The notes: generated by a model from the letters alone, not told the origin. A stretch of 64,000 nucleotides of DNA from an uncultured Bacteroidota bacterium (GCA_903904855.1 CAIVEH010000216.1:28751-92750), one strand, 5' to 3'. Shown: positions 45,306-55,211, numbered from the stretch's first letter. Made by a program: numbers and translations.

Positions 45306-46787
45306 ATGGAGTTACCGGAGCATCTTACCTTAAGTTTTTTAGAAGCAAAGAGTGAAAATCTGTTTTCTTTGTCTGAATCGGCGCTTGCGCGAATCTCGGC
45401 CAACAGAACTTACCTGGATAACAAACTTAAAGACGGCCAAACCTACTACGGAATAAATACCGGATTTGGCTCTCTGTGCAATGTGCGCATAGAGAGTGAA
45501 GACCTTGCGCAGCTGCAGGAAAACCTGGTATGCTCTCATGCCTGTGGAATGGGAGATGAAGTGCCGGAAGAAATAGTGCGGCTGATGTTGCTGCTGAAAG
45601 TGCATGGACTGAGCCAGGGCTATAGCGGGGTAAGAACAGACAAAGTGAAACGGCTGATAGACTTTTATAACCTCGGTATTACTCCTGTAGTATATGAACT
45701 GGGATCGCTGGGCGCATCGGGCGATCTGGCGCCGCTTGCCCATATGAGCCTGCCGCTTTTTGGTAAAGGATGGGTAAGATATAAAGGAGAGAAGATGGCT
45801 GCTGCAGAGGCTTTGAAAGCGGCCGGACTGGAACCGATAGCGCTGGCGGCCAAAGAAGGATTAGCATTGCTGAATGGTACACAGTTCATGAGCTCTTATT
45901 CGGTATGGGCATTGATGGCAGCGAGGAAACTGATGCTCTGGGCCGATGTGATCAGTGCATTATCGGCAGATGCTTTTATGGTAAAAGATGAGCCGTTTAA
46001 TGCCGCCATTCAAAGGGTGCGGCCGCATAAAGGCCAGGTAGCTACTGCAGCACGGATAAGAAGACTCCTGGCTGGCAGCCAGATAAAGCAAATGCCCAAG
46101 GAGCAGGTGCAGGATCCTTATTCTTTCAGATGCATACCACAGGTGCATGGCGCTACAGCCGATGTGATTGATATGGTATCGGGAGTGGTGGAAACTGAGG
46201 TCAACTCGGTAACGGATAACCCGATTATATTTAGTGATGAGGATGCTATAATGAGTGGAGGGAATTTTCACGGGCAGCCACTTGCGCTCCATGCCGATTT
46301 TCTGGCGATAGCAATGGCAGAACTGGCCAATATTTCAGAAAGAAGAACATACCTGATGATAAGCGGGCAGCGGGGATTGCCAGCCTTTCTTACGCCTCAT
46401 GCAGGCCTCAACAGCGGTTTTATGATTGCACAGTACACAGCAGCAGGAATAGTGAGCCAGAACAAGCAATATTGTACGCCTGCCTCGGTAGACAGTATAG
46501 TGAGCAGTAATGGCCAGGAAGATCATGTGAGTATGGGTTCTAATGCTGTTACAAAACTAAGAAAGGTGGTGATGAATGTGCAGCGGGTACTAGCTATAGA
46601 ACTACTGGTTGCAGCACAGGCGCTTGAGCTGCGCAGGCCATTAAAGTCATCTTCGGCCCTTGAAAATGTATTTGATGCTTTCAGGAAAGAAGTATCGTTT
46701 ATGACGCATGATGAGATTTTGCATAATAAACTTATAGCTGCTGAGCGGTTTCTGGATAGGGATGCCATTGAGATTATTGGGAAGTAA
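45306..46787 (+). CDS. hutH: Histidine ammonia-lyase (aromatic amino-acid lyase family)
   Basis: 493 aa. The enzyme eliminates ammonia from histidine to give urocanate through an autocatalytic MIO prosthetic group. The MIO triad Ala137-Ser138-Gly139 is in GSLGASGDLAPLAH. The conserved N-terminal YGINTGFGSL, NGTQFMSSY, EVNSVTDNPI and GNFHGQPLAL segments are present. The length fits bacterial HAL (about 500). Neighbours are not hutU/hutI/hutG, so it is not in a full hut operon here. Phe/Tyr lyase activity cannot be excluded from sequence alone. Confidence 0.9.
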   Translation: MELPEHLTLSFLEAKSENLFSLSESALARISANRTYLDNKLKDGQTYYGINTGFGSLCNVRIESEDLAQLQENLVCSHACGMGDEVPEEIVRLMLLLKVHGLSQGYSGVRTDKVKRLIDFYNLGITPVVYELGSLGASGDLAPLAHMSLPLFGKGWVRYKGEKMAAAEALKAAGLEPIALAAKEGLALLNGTQFMSSYSVWALMAARKLMLWADVISALSADAFMVKDEPFNAAIQRVRPHKGQVATAARIRRLLAGSQIKQMPKEQVQDPYSFRCIPQVHGATADVIDMVSGVVETEVNSVTDNPIIFSDEDAIMSGGNFHGQPLALHADFLAIAMAELANISERRTYLMISGQRGLPAFLTPHAGLNSGFMIAQYTAAGIVSQNKQYCTPASVDSIVSSNGQEDHVSMGSNAVTKLRKVVMNVQRVLAIELLVAAQALELRRPLKSSSALENVFDAFRKEVSFMTHDEILHNKLIAAERFLDRDAIEIIGK

Positions 46788-46999
46788 AGTTTGAATCTGA
46801 AGTCGTTATTTGTGCAATTAAAAGTCTCACGCAAAGTCGCGGAGGCGCAAACAGAGCGACTAAAATAGACAGATCAAAAAGCAAGGGTGCAAAGCCATTA
46901 ATTCAATGTTTGCATAATTTTATCTGGCTATGATAATAAATGAATAAATTAGTGATGTTCCGGTTATTTTATAAAAGGATAGCAGGAAATTGAATACTC

Positions 47000-47033
47000 T
47001 TGCTTCCGAAGGATTTTGTTTTTCTTACATTTG
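47000..47033 (+). promoter_or_regulatory. Promoter of the PaaE-like gene
   Basis: TTG (47000-47002) and TACATTTG (47026-47033), 23 nt apart; 9 nt then separate the -7 box from the start codon. Confidence 0.55.
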
Positions 47034-47042
47034 CCACCATTT

Positions 47043-48131
47043 ATGTCTCTGCTGCAATTTTACCCGCTGAAAGTTAAGGATGTTCGCCAGGAAACGGCTG
47101 ACTGTGTATCGGTATCGCTGGATGTGCCAGCTGATATTGCTGATAAATTCAGGTTTGTACCTGGCCAGTATGTTACGTTCCGTCATAAGGTAGATGGGGC
47201 TGAAATCCGGCGTTCCTATTCTATCTGTTCCAGTAAGGGAGAGGGTGAATTGCGAGTGGCTATAAAAAAAGTAGAGCAGGGCAAATTTTCCACCTATGCC
47301 AATGAAACGCTAAAGAAAGGGGATGTGCTGGATGTAATGCCCCCAATGGGAAATTTTGTGATAAAGAATAAAAAGTCGGGACATAAAGAGTATGTGGCAT
47401 TTGTGGCCGGAAGTGGTATAACACCGGTAATGAGCATTATGAAATCGGTGCTGGAAGAGGAGCCTGATAGCTGCTTTACATTGGTGTATGGTAACAGGAG
47501 CAAGAACAGCATCATTTTCAGAGAAGCCATAGAGGCGCTGAAGAATACCTATATGTTGCGGCTGAGGGTACACCATATCATCAGCAGGGAGTATATGGAT
47601 ATACCATTGCTGAACGGAAGGATTGATGCGTCAAAGGTGACTGAATTCTGCAAATCGCTTATTGATATTCTAAACACTGATGAGGCTTTTATTTGCGGGC
47701 CGGAAGAAATGATACTTTCGGTAAGGGAGCAGTTGATTGACCTGGGAATGCCTGGTGCCAATGTGCATATTGAATTATTCACGTCACCCGATCAGCCAAA
47801 AGAAACCCACGAAAAATGGGTGGAAGGGCATAAAAGCGATGGGGAGCATAAAAGCAAAGTAAGCATAACGCTTGATGGTGTAACCTTTGATATGGAAGTG
47901 CCTTTTAATGGCGAAAGCATACTGGATGCAGCCCTGAAAAGCGGCGCCGACCTGCCTTATGCCTGCAAGGGCGGTGTGTGCTGCACCTGCCGCGCCAAAG
48001 TGCTGGAAGGCGAAGTGGAGATGGAAGTGAACTATGCCCTCGATGAGCACGAAGTGCAGCAGGGTTATGTGCTTACCTGCCAGAGCCACCCCAGAACGGA
48101 GCGGGTGGTGATTGATTTTGATGCGAGGTAG
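47043..48131 (+). CDS. paaE: PaaE-like ferredoxin reductase (2Fe-2S, FAD)
   Basis: 362 aa from MSLLQFYPLK; the track start 27 nt earlier lies in the promoter box. FAD-binding barrel (1-110) with RRSYSICSS, NAD(P)-binding domain (about 115-240) with GSGITPVMSI, and a C-terminal plant-type 2Fe-2S ferredoxin domain (about 275-362) with YACKGGVCCTC plus a fourth Cys in LTCQS. This is the domain order of PaaE, the reductase of the phenylacetyl-CoA epoxidase. No paaABCD genes are next to it, so it may serve another oxygenase. Confidence 0.85.
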   Translation: MSLLQFYPLKVKDVRQETADCVSVSLDVPADIADKFRFVPGQYVTFRHKVDGAEIRRSYSICSSKGEGELRVAIKKVEQGKFSTYANETLKKGDVLDVMPPMGNFVIKNKKSGHKEYVAFVAGSGITPVMSIMKSVLEEEPDSCFTLVYGNRSKNSIIFREAIEALKNTYMLRLRVHHIISREYMDIPLLNGRIDASKVTEFCKSLIDILNTDEAFICGPEEMILSVREQLIDLGMPGANVHIELFTSPDQPKETHEKWVEGHKSDGEHKSKVSITLDGVTFDMEVPFNGESILDAALKSGADLPYACKGGVCCTCRAKVLEGEVEMEVNYALDEHEVQQGYVLTCQSHPRTERVVIDFDAR

Positions 48132-48280
48132 TCCATACGTATTCTGTAAAAAAAAGCTTCATCTCTGACATTTTCCTTTATAATGCCTGGAGTTCATTAC
48201 CAACATATTTATATATCATAAATACTGTCGCCTTTATTTGTGCTTTCAGCAATCACTTGAATCTTTTGCAAAGTGTACCA

Positions 48281-48318
48281 AAAATCTTTCTAAAATTAAG
48301 GAATTTCAGAAAGATTTT
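48281..48318. repeat. 11-bp inverted repeat upstream of the toxin-antitoxin genes
   Basis: AAAATCTTTCT and AGAAAGATTTT are separated by 16 nt, 35 bp before the -7 box of the antitoxin gene. Could be an autoregulatory operator of the antitoxin/toxin complex, or part of a leftover terminator. Confidence 0.5.
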
Positions 48319-48352
48319 AAAGATCCTGTAACCTACAATAAATCCAATTACT

Positions 48353-48360
48353 TAACTTTG
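48353..48360 (+). promoter_or_regulatory. -7 promoter element of the toxin-antitoxin operon
   Basis: TAACTTTG fits TAnnTTTG, 16 nt before the antitoxin start at 48377. Confidence 0.55.
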
Positions 48361-48376
48361 AATAAAAACAATCAGT

Positions 48377-48634
48377 ATGGCACCGATAGTGAAAAGGCAA
48401 AGGCTGCACCAATATATAGAGATTGCCAATAACCACGATATTGATTTGTTGCTTGATTATGTTGAAAACAGCATGAGTCCCTATGTGCCTTACAATAAAT
48501 GGGACGACCATGAATTTATTGCCGAAATGGAGGCAAGGGTAAAATCTTTGGAAAATGGCACTGATAAGGGGCATACCTGGGAAGAAGTAAAAGAAATGGC
48601 AAGACAGGCGTTAAGCGCAAAGAAGGCAAAATGA
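48377..48634 (+). CDS. Antitoxin of a type II toxin-antitoxin pair (addiction module component)
   Basis: 85 aa. The N-terminus (QRLHQYIEIANNHDIDLLLDYVEN) and the C-terminal helix EEVKEMARQALSAKK are of the addiction-module-component family, which binds the toxin through an extended helix. It overlaps the toxin start by 4 nt (ATGA), the classical arrangement. It neutralises the ParE/RelE-like protein and probably represses the operon. Confidence 0.82.
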   Translation: MAPIVKRQRLHQYIEIANNHDIDLLLDYVENSMSPYVPYNKWDDHEFIAEMEARVKSLENGTDKGHTWEEVKEMARQALSAKKAK

Positions 48635-48930
48635 ACTTTACACTAATCTTCAACGATAAGGCGAAAGATGAATATATTGCCACAATTTTATGGTATGAGG
48701 AACGAGAACCGGGATTAGGAGAAAGATTTGAAAGTGAAACCGAAAAGCAATTACGAAAGATAACATCTAACCCTTATGCCTACCATTATTCTAAAGGTAA
48801 ATTCCGTGAATCTTCAGTTGATGACTTTCCTTTTACAATAATCTATAAGATAAACGAGAAAAATAATACAATCTATATTTCTTCAATTTTCCACACAAGC
48901 CGTAATCCAAAAGGTAAATACAGAAGGTAG
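48631..48930 (+). CDS. ParE/RelE-like toxin
   Basis: 99 aa. RelE/ParE superfamily toxin: YEEREPGLGERFESETEKQL, then NPYAYHYSKGKFRESSVDDFPFTIIYKI and the beta strands ending IYISSIFHTSRNPKGK. The fold is a ribosome-dependent mRNA endonuclease (RelE) or a gyrase inhibitor (ParE); the pattern KFRESSVDDFPFTI is ParE-like. It is complete and in a live-looking pair with the antitoxin. Confidence 0.85.
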   Translation: MNFTLIFNDKAKDEYIATILWYEEREPGLGERFESETEKQLRKITSNPYAYHYSKGKFRESSVDDFPFTIIYKINEKNNTIYISSIFHTSRNPKGKYRR

Positions 48931-49055
48931 TAAGGAATTAAGCAGGTTTATGCACCAGTAGTACCTTATTCCCGAAAAATAGTCTATCAGATTTTTCAAT
49001 TCACACAAATTCACCACCCTGTAAAAGATTTTGAACCTTAAAATCCGAATAAGAT

Positions 49056-49063
49056 TATTTTTG
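49056..49063 (+). promoter_or_regulatory. -7 promoter element of the GH3 gene
   Basis: TATTTTTG fits TAnnTTTG and ends 4 nt before the start codon at 49068, as for gpmI, suggesting a leaderless mRNA. Confidence 0.55.
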
Positions 49064-49067
49064 TTTT

Positions 49068-52067
49068 ATGAGTTCATTCCGTACCGCATTTTTAGCAGCT
49101 ATTTCTTTACTTATTTTAACCAGCTCTGCCTTTGCACAGAAGGGTAAAGTGATTAATCTGGCCAAAAACAAGTGGGTGGATAGTGTGTATAATGCACTGA
49201 GTGAAGAAGAGCGGATAGGGCAGCTGTTTATGGTTGCGGCTTATTCGGGCGGGAAGAATTATAATGAAGAACTGATTACTAAATTGATTACTGCTCACCA
49301 GATAGGTGGTCTGATATTTATGCAGGGCGGGCCTGTGAGGCAGGCCAACCTTACAAACACATACCAACACCTTGCACAAACACCTTTACTGATAGCAATG
49401 GATGCTGAATGGGGCATCGGTATGCGCCTGGACAGTGTGAAAAGCTTTCCACGGCAGATGATGCTGGGCGCCACTCGCGATACAGCAATTGTTTATAAAA
49501 TGGGCGCCGCTATTGCCGCACAATGCAAGCGCCTGGGCGTGAATGCAGACTTTGCACCTGATGTGGATGTGAACAATAATGCACTGAACCCGGTTATCAA
49601 TTCAAGATCGTATGGAGAGGACAAAACATGGGTAGCCAGGCTTGGGATTGCCTACATGAAAGGACTTCAGAACAATGGGGTAATGGCCTGTGCCAAACAT
49701 TTTCCGGGGCATGGTGATACCAATGTAGACTCACACAATGACCTGCCTGTGATCAGCAGATCGATGCAGCAACTGGATACACTTGAATTTTTTCCGTTCC
49801 GCAGGTTGATATATGCAGGTGTGGGGAGTATAATGATTGCACATCTTGAGGTACCTGCTCTGGATACCGCATTGCATGTGCCATCTACTTTATCAAAGAA
49901 TACTGTAACCGGTACGCTGAGGAATAAACTGGGATACACAGGGCTTATTATAACCGATGCATTGAATATGCAGGGTGTTACTAAATACTTTCCTTCAGGC
50001 GAAGCTGAGTTGAAGGCTTTTGCAGCCGGAAATGATATAATGCTGTTTCCTCAGGATGTGCCGGCTGCTCTTGCTAAAATCAAGAATGCAATTGATAGCG
50101 GTATTATTCCAGTGGCACAACTGGAGCAGAGTGTGAGGCGTATACTTGCTGCAAAGTATGATGCCGGACTGAACAAATGGAAGGATATTGATACCCGCAA
50201 CATCACCAATGACCTGAACAAGGAGGTTGATATGATCCGCACACAAATTGCCAAGGCAGCAGTAACAGTGGTGAAAGATGACAACCAGATACTCAGGAAG
50301 CTCAATGAAAATATGAACATTGCTTATGTGGGTATCAACGCCAGCAAAACTACTCCGCTATATGAGGCGCTGGATGACAAATTTAATAATGTTGAAGCAC
50401 GCTGGTTGCCCAAGGGTAGCCCGCTGGACAGCGCAGAGAAAGTGCTGGAAAGCCTTACAAAATATGATGCTGTGATAATAGCAGTGCATAATCTGAACTT
50501 CGGGCCTGGTAATAATTATGGCCTGAGTAATGAAGCAGTTGCCTTTCTGCAATATGCCGGTTGCCGGAACAATGTAATGGTGGCGCTGATGGGTAATGCA
50601 TACGCTACGCAATTCTTTTGCGGGGCAGGATCTGTGATGGTTGGGTATGAAGATGATACTATATGCGAGCAGGCAGTGGCTGATGTTATCCTGAAGAAAC
50701 TAAAGCCCAAAGGCCGACTGCCAGTAACCGCATGTATAGAAGGAAAGAGTGTGTGCCCTATGCCGGCGAAAATCCCGGAAATGGCCAGTGTGCCGGTTTA
50801 TGACCTGAAGAAAGTATTTGTACCAAAGGAAGCAGGTGTAATTGATCAGAAGGCTCTTGACCAGTTGGATATGTTTATAGCGCGGGATATAGCAGATGGG
50901 GTCTTCCCCGGGTGCAGGATACTGGCGTCGAGAAACGGGAAGGTGTTTTATGACAAGGCATTCGGGTATATGAAGTATGATAAGGAACAGCACGTAGATA
51001 CCAACACACTTTATGATATGGCATCTTGTACCAAGATACTGGCTACCACAATGGGTGTGATGAAGCTATATGACCAGGGCAAACTGGACCTTGATAAAAC
51101 ACTTGGCGACTACCTGCCCCAGGCTAAAGGTACCAATAAGGCAGGGCTAAAAATACGGGATGTGCTGCTACACCAGGCAGGACTGAAGGGATGGATACCC
51201 TTTTACCTGGACGTAGATGACCGGGAAGGGAAACTAAGGACAAATCTTACCAGGCGGGCACCTGAGAAGGGGTTTAATGTTCAGGTGGCAAGGAATGTGT
51301 ATCTGCGTGATGATTATATAGACACGATGTGGACAAAAGTGTTTGCCAGCAACCTGGATAATGCGGGTAAATTTCTGTACAGCGATCTTGATTTTTACCT
51401 GCTGATGGCTGTAGTGAAACAGATAACCGGGAAGCCACTTGATAAATATGTAGAGGAGGAATTTTATAAGCCAATGGGCCTTAAACGTATTACCTACAAC
51501 CCACGGAATAAATTTGATACAACCCAGATAGCGCCTACCGAAATGGAGCAGAGTTTCAGGAGCCAGGTATTGTGTGGCTATGTGCACGACCAGGGCGCTG
51601 CATTGCTGGGCGGAGTGGGCGGCCATGCCGGTATTTTTGCTACGGCGCATGATGTGGCGGCTATCTTCCAGATGCTGCTTAATAAAGGTACCTATGGCGG
51701 CAGGCGGTATTTTAAGGCATCTACTGTTGATATGTTCACAGCTTACCACAGCAAGATCAGCCACAGGGGGCTTGCATTCGATAAGCCAGCTACAGATGGT
51801 GATGATGGCGGCCCGGCAGGCGACCGCAGCAGCGGGCTGGCCTTCGGGCACCAGGGCTTTACGGGTACCTGTGCATGGGCTGACCCTGCAAATGGAATTG
51901 TATTTGTGTTTTTATCCAACCGCGTTTATCCATCGGGAAGCAATGGGAAGATCAATAAACTCAATGTGCGGACGGTAGCCCAGGACTATATTTACCAGGC
52001 ATTCGGAATACCTGTAAACCATGATAGGATGAATACGTATAAGGCGCAATTGGGGATAGTGAAGTGA
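49068..52067 (+). CDS. GH3 N-acetylglucosaminidase fused to a serine beta-lactamase-fold domain
   Basis: 999 aa with a signal peptide (FRTAFLAAISLLILTSSAFAQ). Residues about 30-370 are a GH3 catalytic domain with KHFPGHGDTNVDSHNDLP (substrate-binding) and IITDALNM (Asp nucleophile). About 380-580 is the GH3 C-terminal alpha/beta region. From about 600 to the end follows a class C beta-lactamase/penicillin-binding-fold serine hydrolase with SCTK (Ser653-Lys656), YSD in place of YxN and a GFTGT region. Both domains process peptidoglycan or its fragments, so it is probably a periplasmic cell-wall recycling or remodelling enzyme. The fusion is known in Bacteroidota. Confidence 0.9.
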   Translation: MSSFRTAFLAAISLLILTSSAFAQKGKVINLAKNKWVDSVYNALSEEERIGQLFMVAAYSGGKNYNEELITKLITAHQIGGLIFMQGGPVRQANLTNTYQHLAQTPLLIAMDAEWGIGMRLDSVKSFPRQMMLGATRDTAIVYKMGAAIAAQCKRLGVNADFAPDVDVNNNALNPVINSRSYGEDKTWVARLGIAYMKGLQNNGVMACAKHFPGHGDTNVDSHNDLPVISRSMQQLDTLEFFPFRRLIYAGVGSIMIAHLEVPALDTALHVPSTLSKNTVTGTLRNKLGYTGLIITDALNMQGVTKYFPSGEAELKAFAAGNDIMLFPQDVPAALAKIKNAIDSGIIPVAQLEQSVRRILAAKYDAGLNKWKDIDTRNITNDLNKEVDMIRTQIAKAAVTVVKDDNQILRKLNENMNIAYVGINASKTTPLYEALDDKFNNVEARWLPKGSPLDSAEKVLESLTKYDAVIIAVHNLNFGPGNNYGLSNEAVAFLQYAGCRNNVMVALMGNAYATQFFCGAGSVMVGYEDDTICEQAVADVILKKLKPKGRLPVTACIEGKSVCPMPAKIPEMASVPVYDLKKVFVPKEAGVIDQKALDQLDMFIARDIADGVFPGCRILASRNGKVFYDKAFGYMKYDKEQHVDTNTLYDMASCTKILATTMGVMKLYDQGKLDLDKTLGDYLPQAKGTNKAGLKIRDVLLHQAGLKGWIPFYLDVDDREGKLRTNLTRRAPEKGFNVQVARNVYLRDDYIDTMWTKVFASNLDNAGKFLYSDLDFYLLMAVVKQITGKPLDKYVEEEFYKPMGLKRITYNPRNKFDTTQIAPTEMEQSFRSQVLCGYVHDQGAALLGGVGGHAGIFATAHDVAAIFQMLLNKGTYGGRRYFKASTVDMFTAYHSKISHRGLAFDKPATDGDDGGPAGDRSSGLAFGHQGFTGTCAWADPANGIVFVFLSNRVYPSGSNGKINKLNVRTVAQDYIYQAFGIPVNHDRMNTYKAQLGIVK

Positions 52068-52129
52068 GAAACTATTAATCTTGAATTTACGCCTGTGGAA
52101 GCACTAATAATTCATCATAAATAATTTTG

Positions 52130-52137
52130 TATTTTTG
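52130..52137 (+). promoter_or_regulatory. -7 promoter element of the antitoxin gene
   Basis: TATTTTTG fits TAnnTTTG; 18 nt before the start codon at 52156. Confidence 0.5.
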
Positions 52138-52155
52138 ATAATAAAATTAGAAGAT

Positions 52156-52386
52156 ATGGTTGCTGTTGCAGGAACATTTCAAAATGGCTATATAAAGCTG
52201 GATAAAGAGTTCTTATCAAAGGAACCTGTAAGAGTGAATGTTACATTCCCGGATGAAGTGGAGCCTTCCTCAGAAAAGAGATTATTATTTTCAGATTTTT
52301 CATTTGAGAAAAGCCAGAAAATTCTAGAGAACGTCCCCGGATCATTGAGCGATGACTTAATTGAAGAAAGAAGAAACAGTTTATGA
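52156..52386 (+). CDS. Putative antitoxin of a VapBC-type pair
   Basis: 76 aa from MVAVAGTFQNGYIKLDKEFL; the track start 21 nt earlier would use residues that match no family start. It has an antitoxin-like N-terminal beta part (GTFQNGYIKLDKEF, VRVNVTFPD) and a helical tail with FSFEKSQKILENV. The stop overlaps the ATG of a PIN-domain gene by 4 nt, so it is the antitoxin partner. As the toxin is dead, this gene may be an orphan. Confidence 0.65.
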   Translation: MVAVAGTFQNGYIKLDKEFLSKEPVRVNVTFPDEVEPSSEKRLLFSDFSFEKSQKILENVPGSLSDDLIEERRNSL

Positions 52387-52817
52387 AAATATTTTTAGAC
52401 ACTTCTTCGTTATTCAAACTCTATCATAAGGAAGTGGATTCTTCCAAAATAAGGTAGATTTTCGATGATAATATTATTACAACAGTTTTCCTTTCAGAAA
52501 TTACTAAAATTGAGTTTGTTTCAACTGTCTGGAAAAAGGTAAGGGCACAACAAATGTCTGTTTTGCAGGCACATGAAGTAACAGACCTCTTTGAATCAGA
52601 CTCCTATCAATATACTTTCATACTTACAGACTGCTTGATACAGAAACAGGCAAAAAGTCTTGTAGCAAATTATGGAAAGGAAGTTTTAAGGACTTTGGAT
52701 TGTATTTAACTTGCAACGGCAATATCATTGAGAAATTATACTTCCAGGTTTATTACTTCAGATAAATTGTTGGATAGTTTTTTTAGCCTTGAATCACTGC
52801 CGAATTCTGACTCCTGA
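52383..52817 (+). pseudogene. PIN-domain (VapC-like) toxin with two nonsense codons
   Basis: Reading the frame that overlaps the antitoxin stop gives MKIFLDTSSLFKLYHKE ... EITKIEF ... RTLDCI-stop-LATA ... RFITSDKLLD, i.e. the four acidic residues of a PIN ribonuclease. Two in-frame stops break it: TAG after KIR (codon 25) and TAA replacing the residue of DCI(Q)LATA. The stops make a 145-codon toxin unreadable. The antitoxin upstream is intact. Confidence 0.85.
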
Positions 52818-52934
52818 AGCAAGGATATAAATATTTGATTAAATAATTATTCATTTTAATTATTTTGCATAAAGTGTCATTAATATTATTTACTATAAAA
52901 ATTTCTGTTTAAATTTATAGTAAATTAAACTCTT

Positions 52935-55172
52935 ATGATCTATAAATCCTTACTTTCCGCTATTATTCTTCTTACATTTTCCTTCTCTGCCCAGTCTCAG
53001 ACATGGCATAAAGATTATTATAAAACCCAGCCACCAGGCACGCCGTTATGTTACGGTTATTCGGTTGCTTACGGAGGATTAATCTGCATGTCAACTGCCG
53101 ATTCCTTTTTTTCATTTAATGAATTTGCTTCCGATTATTACCTGGTAAGATTAAATAAATTTGGTGATACCATTTGGTCTAAAAGGAACTGGTTAGATAC
53201 TTTTAGCTGCCGTTCAATTATAAATGCTATTACCCAGCTATCGAATGGAGATTACGTTATAGCTTCAACTTTGTATTCCTATGATTCCCTCTATTCTAAT
53301 ACTTTTTTTCATGGTTATACTTGTTCAATTTTTTACAGACTCGACTCGAACGGTAATATATTAAATGTCATAAGAAGAGTTATGGATGTTGATGATGGCC
53401 AGGATATCAATGTTCTGAAAGCAGAGAATAATGGTTATTACATTGTTTATTCCTGTGATTCATTTTATAACTCATCTATCACATCCTTAGATGCTCTGGC
53501 TCAAAGTATAATTGAAAAACATGACAGCAATGATGTTTTGTTATGGTCTTATAATTTCTCAGGAACCTATAATGTTGTTGGATCAGGAACTTCAAGCGCG
53601 CTCCTTGATGCATATCCAGGCATTCAGATTCATAGTTCATCGACGGTAGATAATGGAGTGGCCTTTATCACCAGGAATAATATCGGCAAATTAAATGCAG
53701 ATGGTAGCCTGGCATATTCCACATCGCTTACTTCCTTATTCCCAACTTACGATTATAATTATTACATGTTTTGCACATCTGATACAAGCACCATAGTATT
53801 GATATCAGATGCAGTCGGACATCTCTGCAAATTCAATTCATCTGGCGCAGTTACACATCAGATTGACTTGCATGATTCATTATCTTTTGGAAATGGCACT
53901 GAGACATCCAATGGTAAGTATCTTATATGGAATGGATACGTTTCTGGTTTTTATCTATTAGCGCCTGATTTTACTTTACTGGATTCTATCCGTTATCCGT
54001 TTACTGAAAATATGTATGGAACTGCTGCACTTATTCCTAATCCTTATGGCGGCGCGTTTTGCGCATATCCGATGGGCTTGGATACTACTCATATTTACGC
54101 AATTAATTTCGATAGTTTGTTTAACAGGTACCACGACCTGAAGATATCCATGCACAGCAGTTGCCTTGTACCCGGCTTTACCAGTCATTTGCATGTGGGG
54201 TTCTTCAACAATGGCGTTGATACAATTAATACCACAGCTGTTGTGGTAATTGATTCCAATACTACCTTCCTGTCATCAGTGCCTGCGCCAATATTAGTAT
54301 CGGAAGATACGCTGACTTATTCTATTGTAAGCTTGCCAGCCGGCATTACCGACAGCCTGTTGATTAATATAAATGTGGATTCAACGCTAGGCATGGGTGT
54401 TATTCTGACTTTTAATTCAAACTCTCCTTATGTAAATAATATAGGATCAGCAGATGATAGCATTACCTATTGCGGAACCACAATTTCATCTCTTGATCCG
54501 AATTTTAAATCAGTGAACAGGCCTTATTATTTCACTTCGGATAAAAGTATGATTTACACTATTGGTTTTGAAAACACAGGTACCTATTTTGCCTCAAGGA
54601 TTGTGGTGAATGATACACTTGATCCGCATCTTGACCCCTCTACGCTTAAAATAATCAGTGGCTCTCCTGTAAGTCCATCCCTTAGATGGCCGGCACCTAA
54701 CGTTGCCCAGTTTTATTATAATGATATAAACCTTCCAGACAGTATATCGGACCCTCTGAATTCATATGGCCAGATTCTCTTTTCAATCATAACCAAGGCT
54801 GATGCGGCTTTAGGCGATGTTATAAAAAACACGGCCTACATATATTTCGACTATAACCAACCGGTGGCAACCAACACAACTATAAATGTTATCAGCACAG
54901 CCGATGCTTCGCTACCAACCAAAACCTACTACCAGAATTTCAGTTTGTTTCCCAATCCATCAACCGGGGCTATTACTCTTGATTTACCTGGCAAATCGGT
55001 AAACTGGAACATTTCTGTTTCTGATATTTCAGGCAAACAGGTAACTAATACTACTATCAATGATAATCAGGCTACACTGCATCTGCAGCTACCGCAAGGG
55101 GTATACATGATTAAGGCTACCAATCTGGACAATCATTCCACAATTATCAGGAAGATGGTAATTGAGCGATAG
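52935..55172 (+). CDS. T9SS-secreted protein with DUF7619-like domain
   Basis: 745 aa. The signal peptide is MIYKSLLSAIILLTFSFSAQSQ. The N-terminal about 370 residues look like a blade or repeat domain (NGDYVIASTLYSYDS; NGKYLIWNGYVSGFY). About 515-645 is a DUF7619-like block (SLDPNFKSVNRPYYFT; YTIGFENTGTYFASRIVVND) shared with the protein at 1-2697. The last about 80 residues are a Por secretion tail (SLFPNPSTGAITLDLPGKSV ... YMIKATNLDNH). It is exported by the type IX system; function unknown. Confidence 0.88.
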   Translation: MIYKSLLSAIILLTFSFSAQSQTWHKDYYKTQPPGTPLCYGYSVAYGGLICMSTADSFFSFNEFASDYYLVRLNKFGDTIWSKRNWLDTFSCRSIINAITQLSNGDYVIASTLYSYDSLYSNTFFHGYTCSIFYRLDSNGNILNVIRRVMDVDDGQDINVLKAENNGYYIVYSCDSFYNSSITSLDALAQSIIEKHDSNDVLLWSYNFSGTYNVVGSGTSSALLDAYPGIQIHSSSTVDNGVAFITRNNIGKLNADGSLAYSTSLTSLFPTYDYNYYMFCTSDTSTIVLISDAVGHLCKFNSSGAVTHQIDLHDSLSFGNGTETSNGKYLIWNGYVSGFYLLAPDFTLLDSIRYPFTENMYGTAALIPNPYGGAFCAYPMGLDTTHIYAINFDSLFNRYHDLKISMHSSCLVPGFTSHLHVGFFNNGVDTINTTAVVVIDSNTTFLSSVPAPILVSEDTLTYSIVSLPAGITDSLLININVDSTLGMGVILTFNSNSPYVNNIGSADDSITYCGTTISSLDPNFKSVNRPYYFTSDKSMIYTIGFENTGTYFASRIVVNDTLDPHLDPSTLKIISGSPVSPSLRWPAPNVAQFYYNDINLPDSISDPLNSYGQILFSIITKADAALGDVIKNTAYIYFDYNQPVATNTTINVISTADASLPTKTYYQNFSLFPNPSTGAITLDLPGKSVNWNISVSDISGKQVTNTTINDNQATLHLQLPQGVYMIKATNLDNHSTIIRKMVIER

Positions 55173-55211
55173 GGGATACAATTGGTAATGGCAGGATTAT
55201 TCCACTATTAC

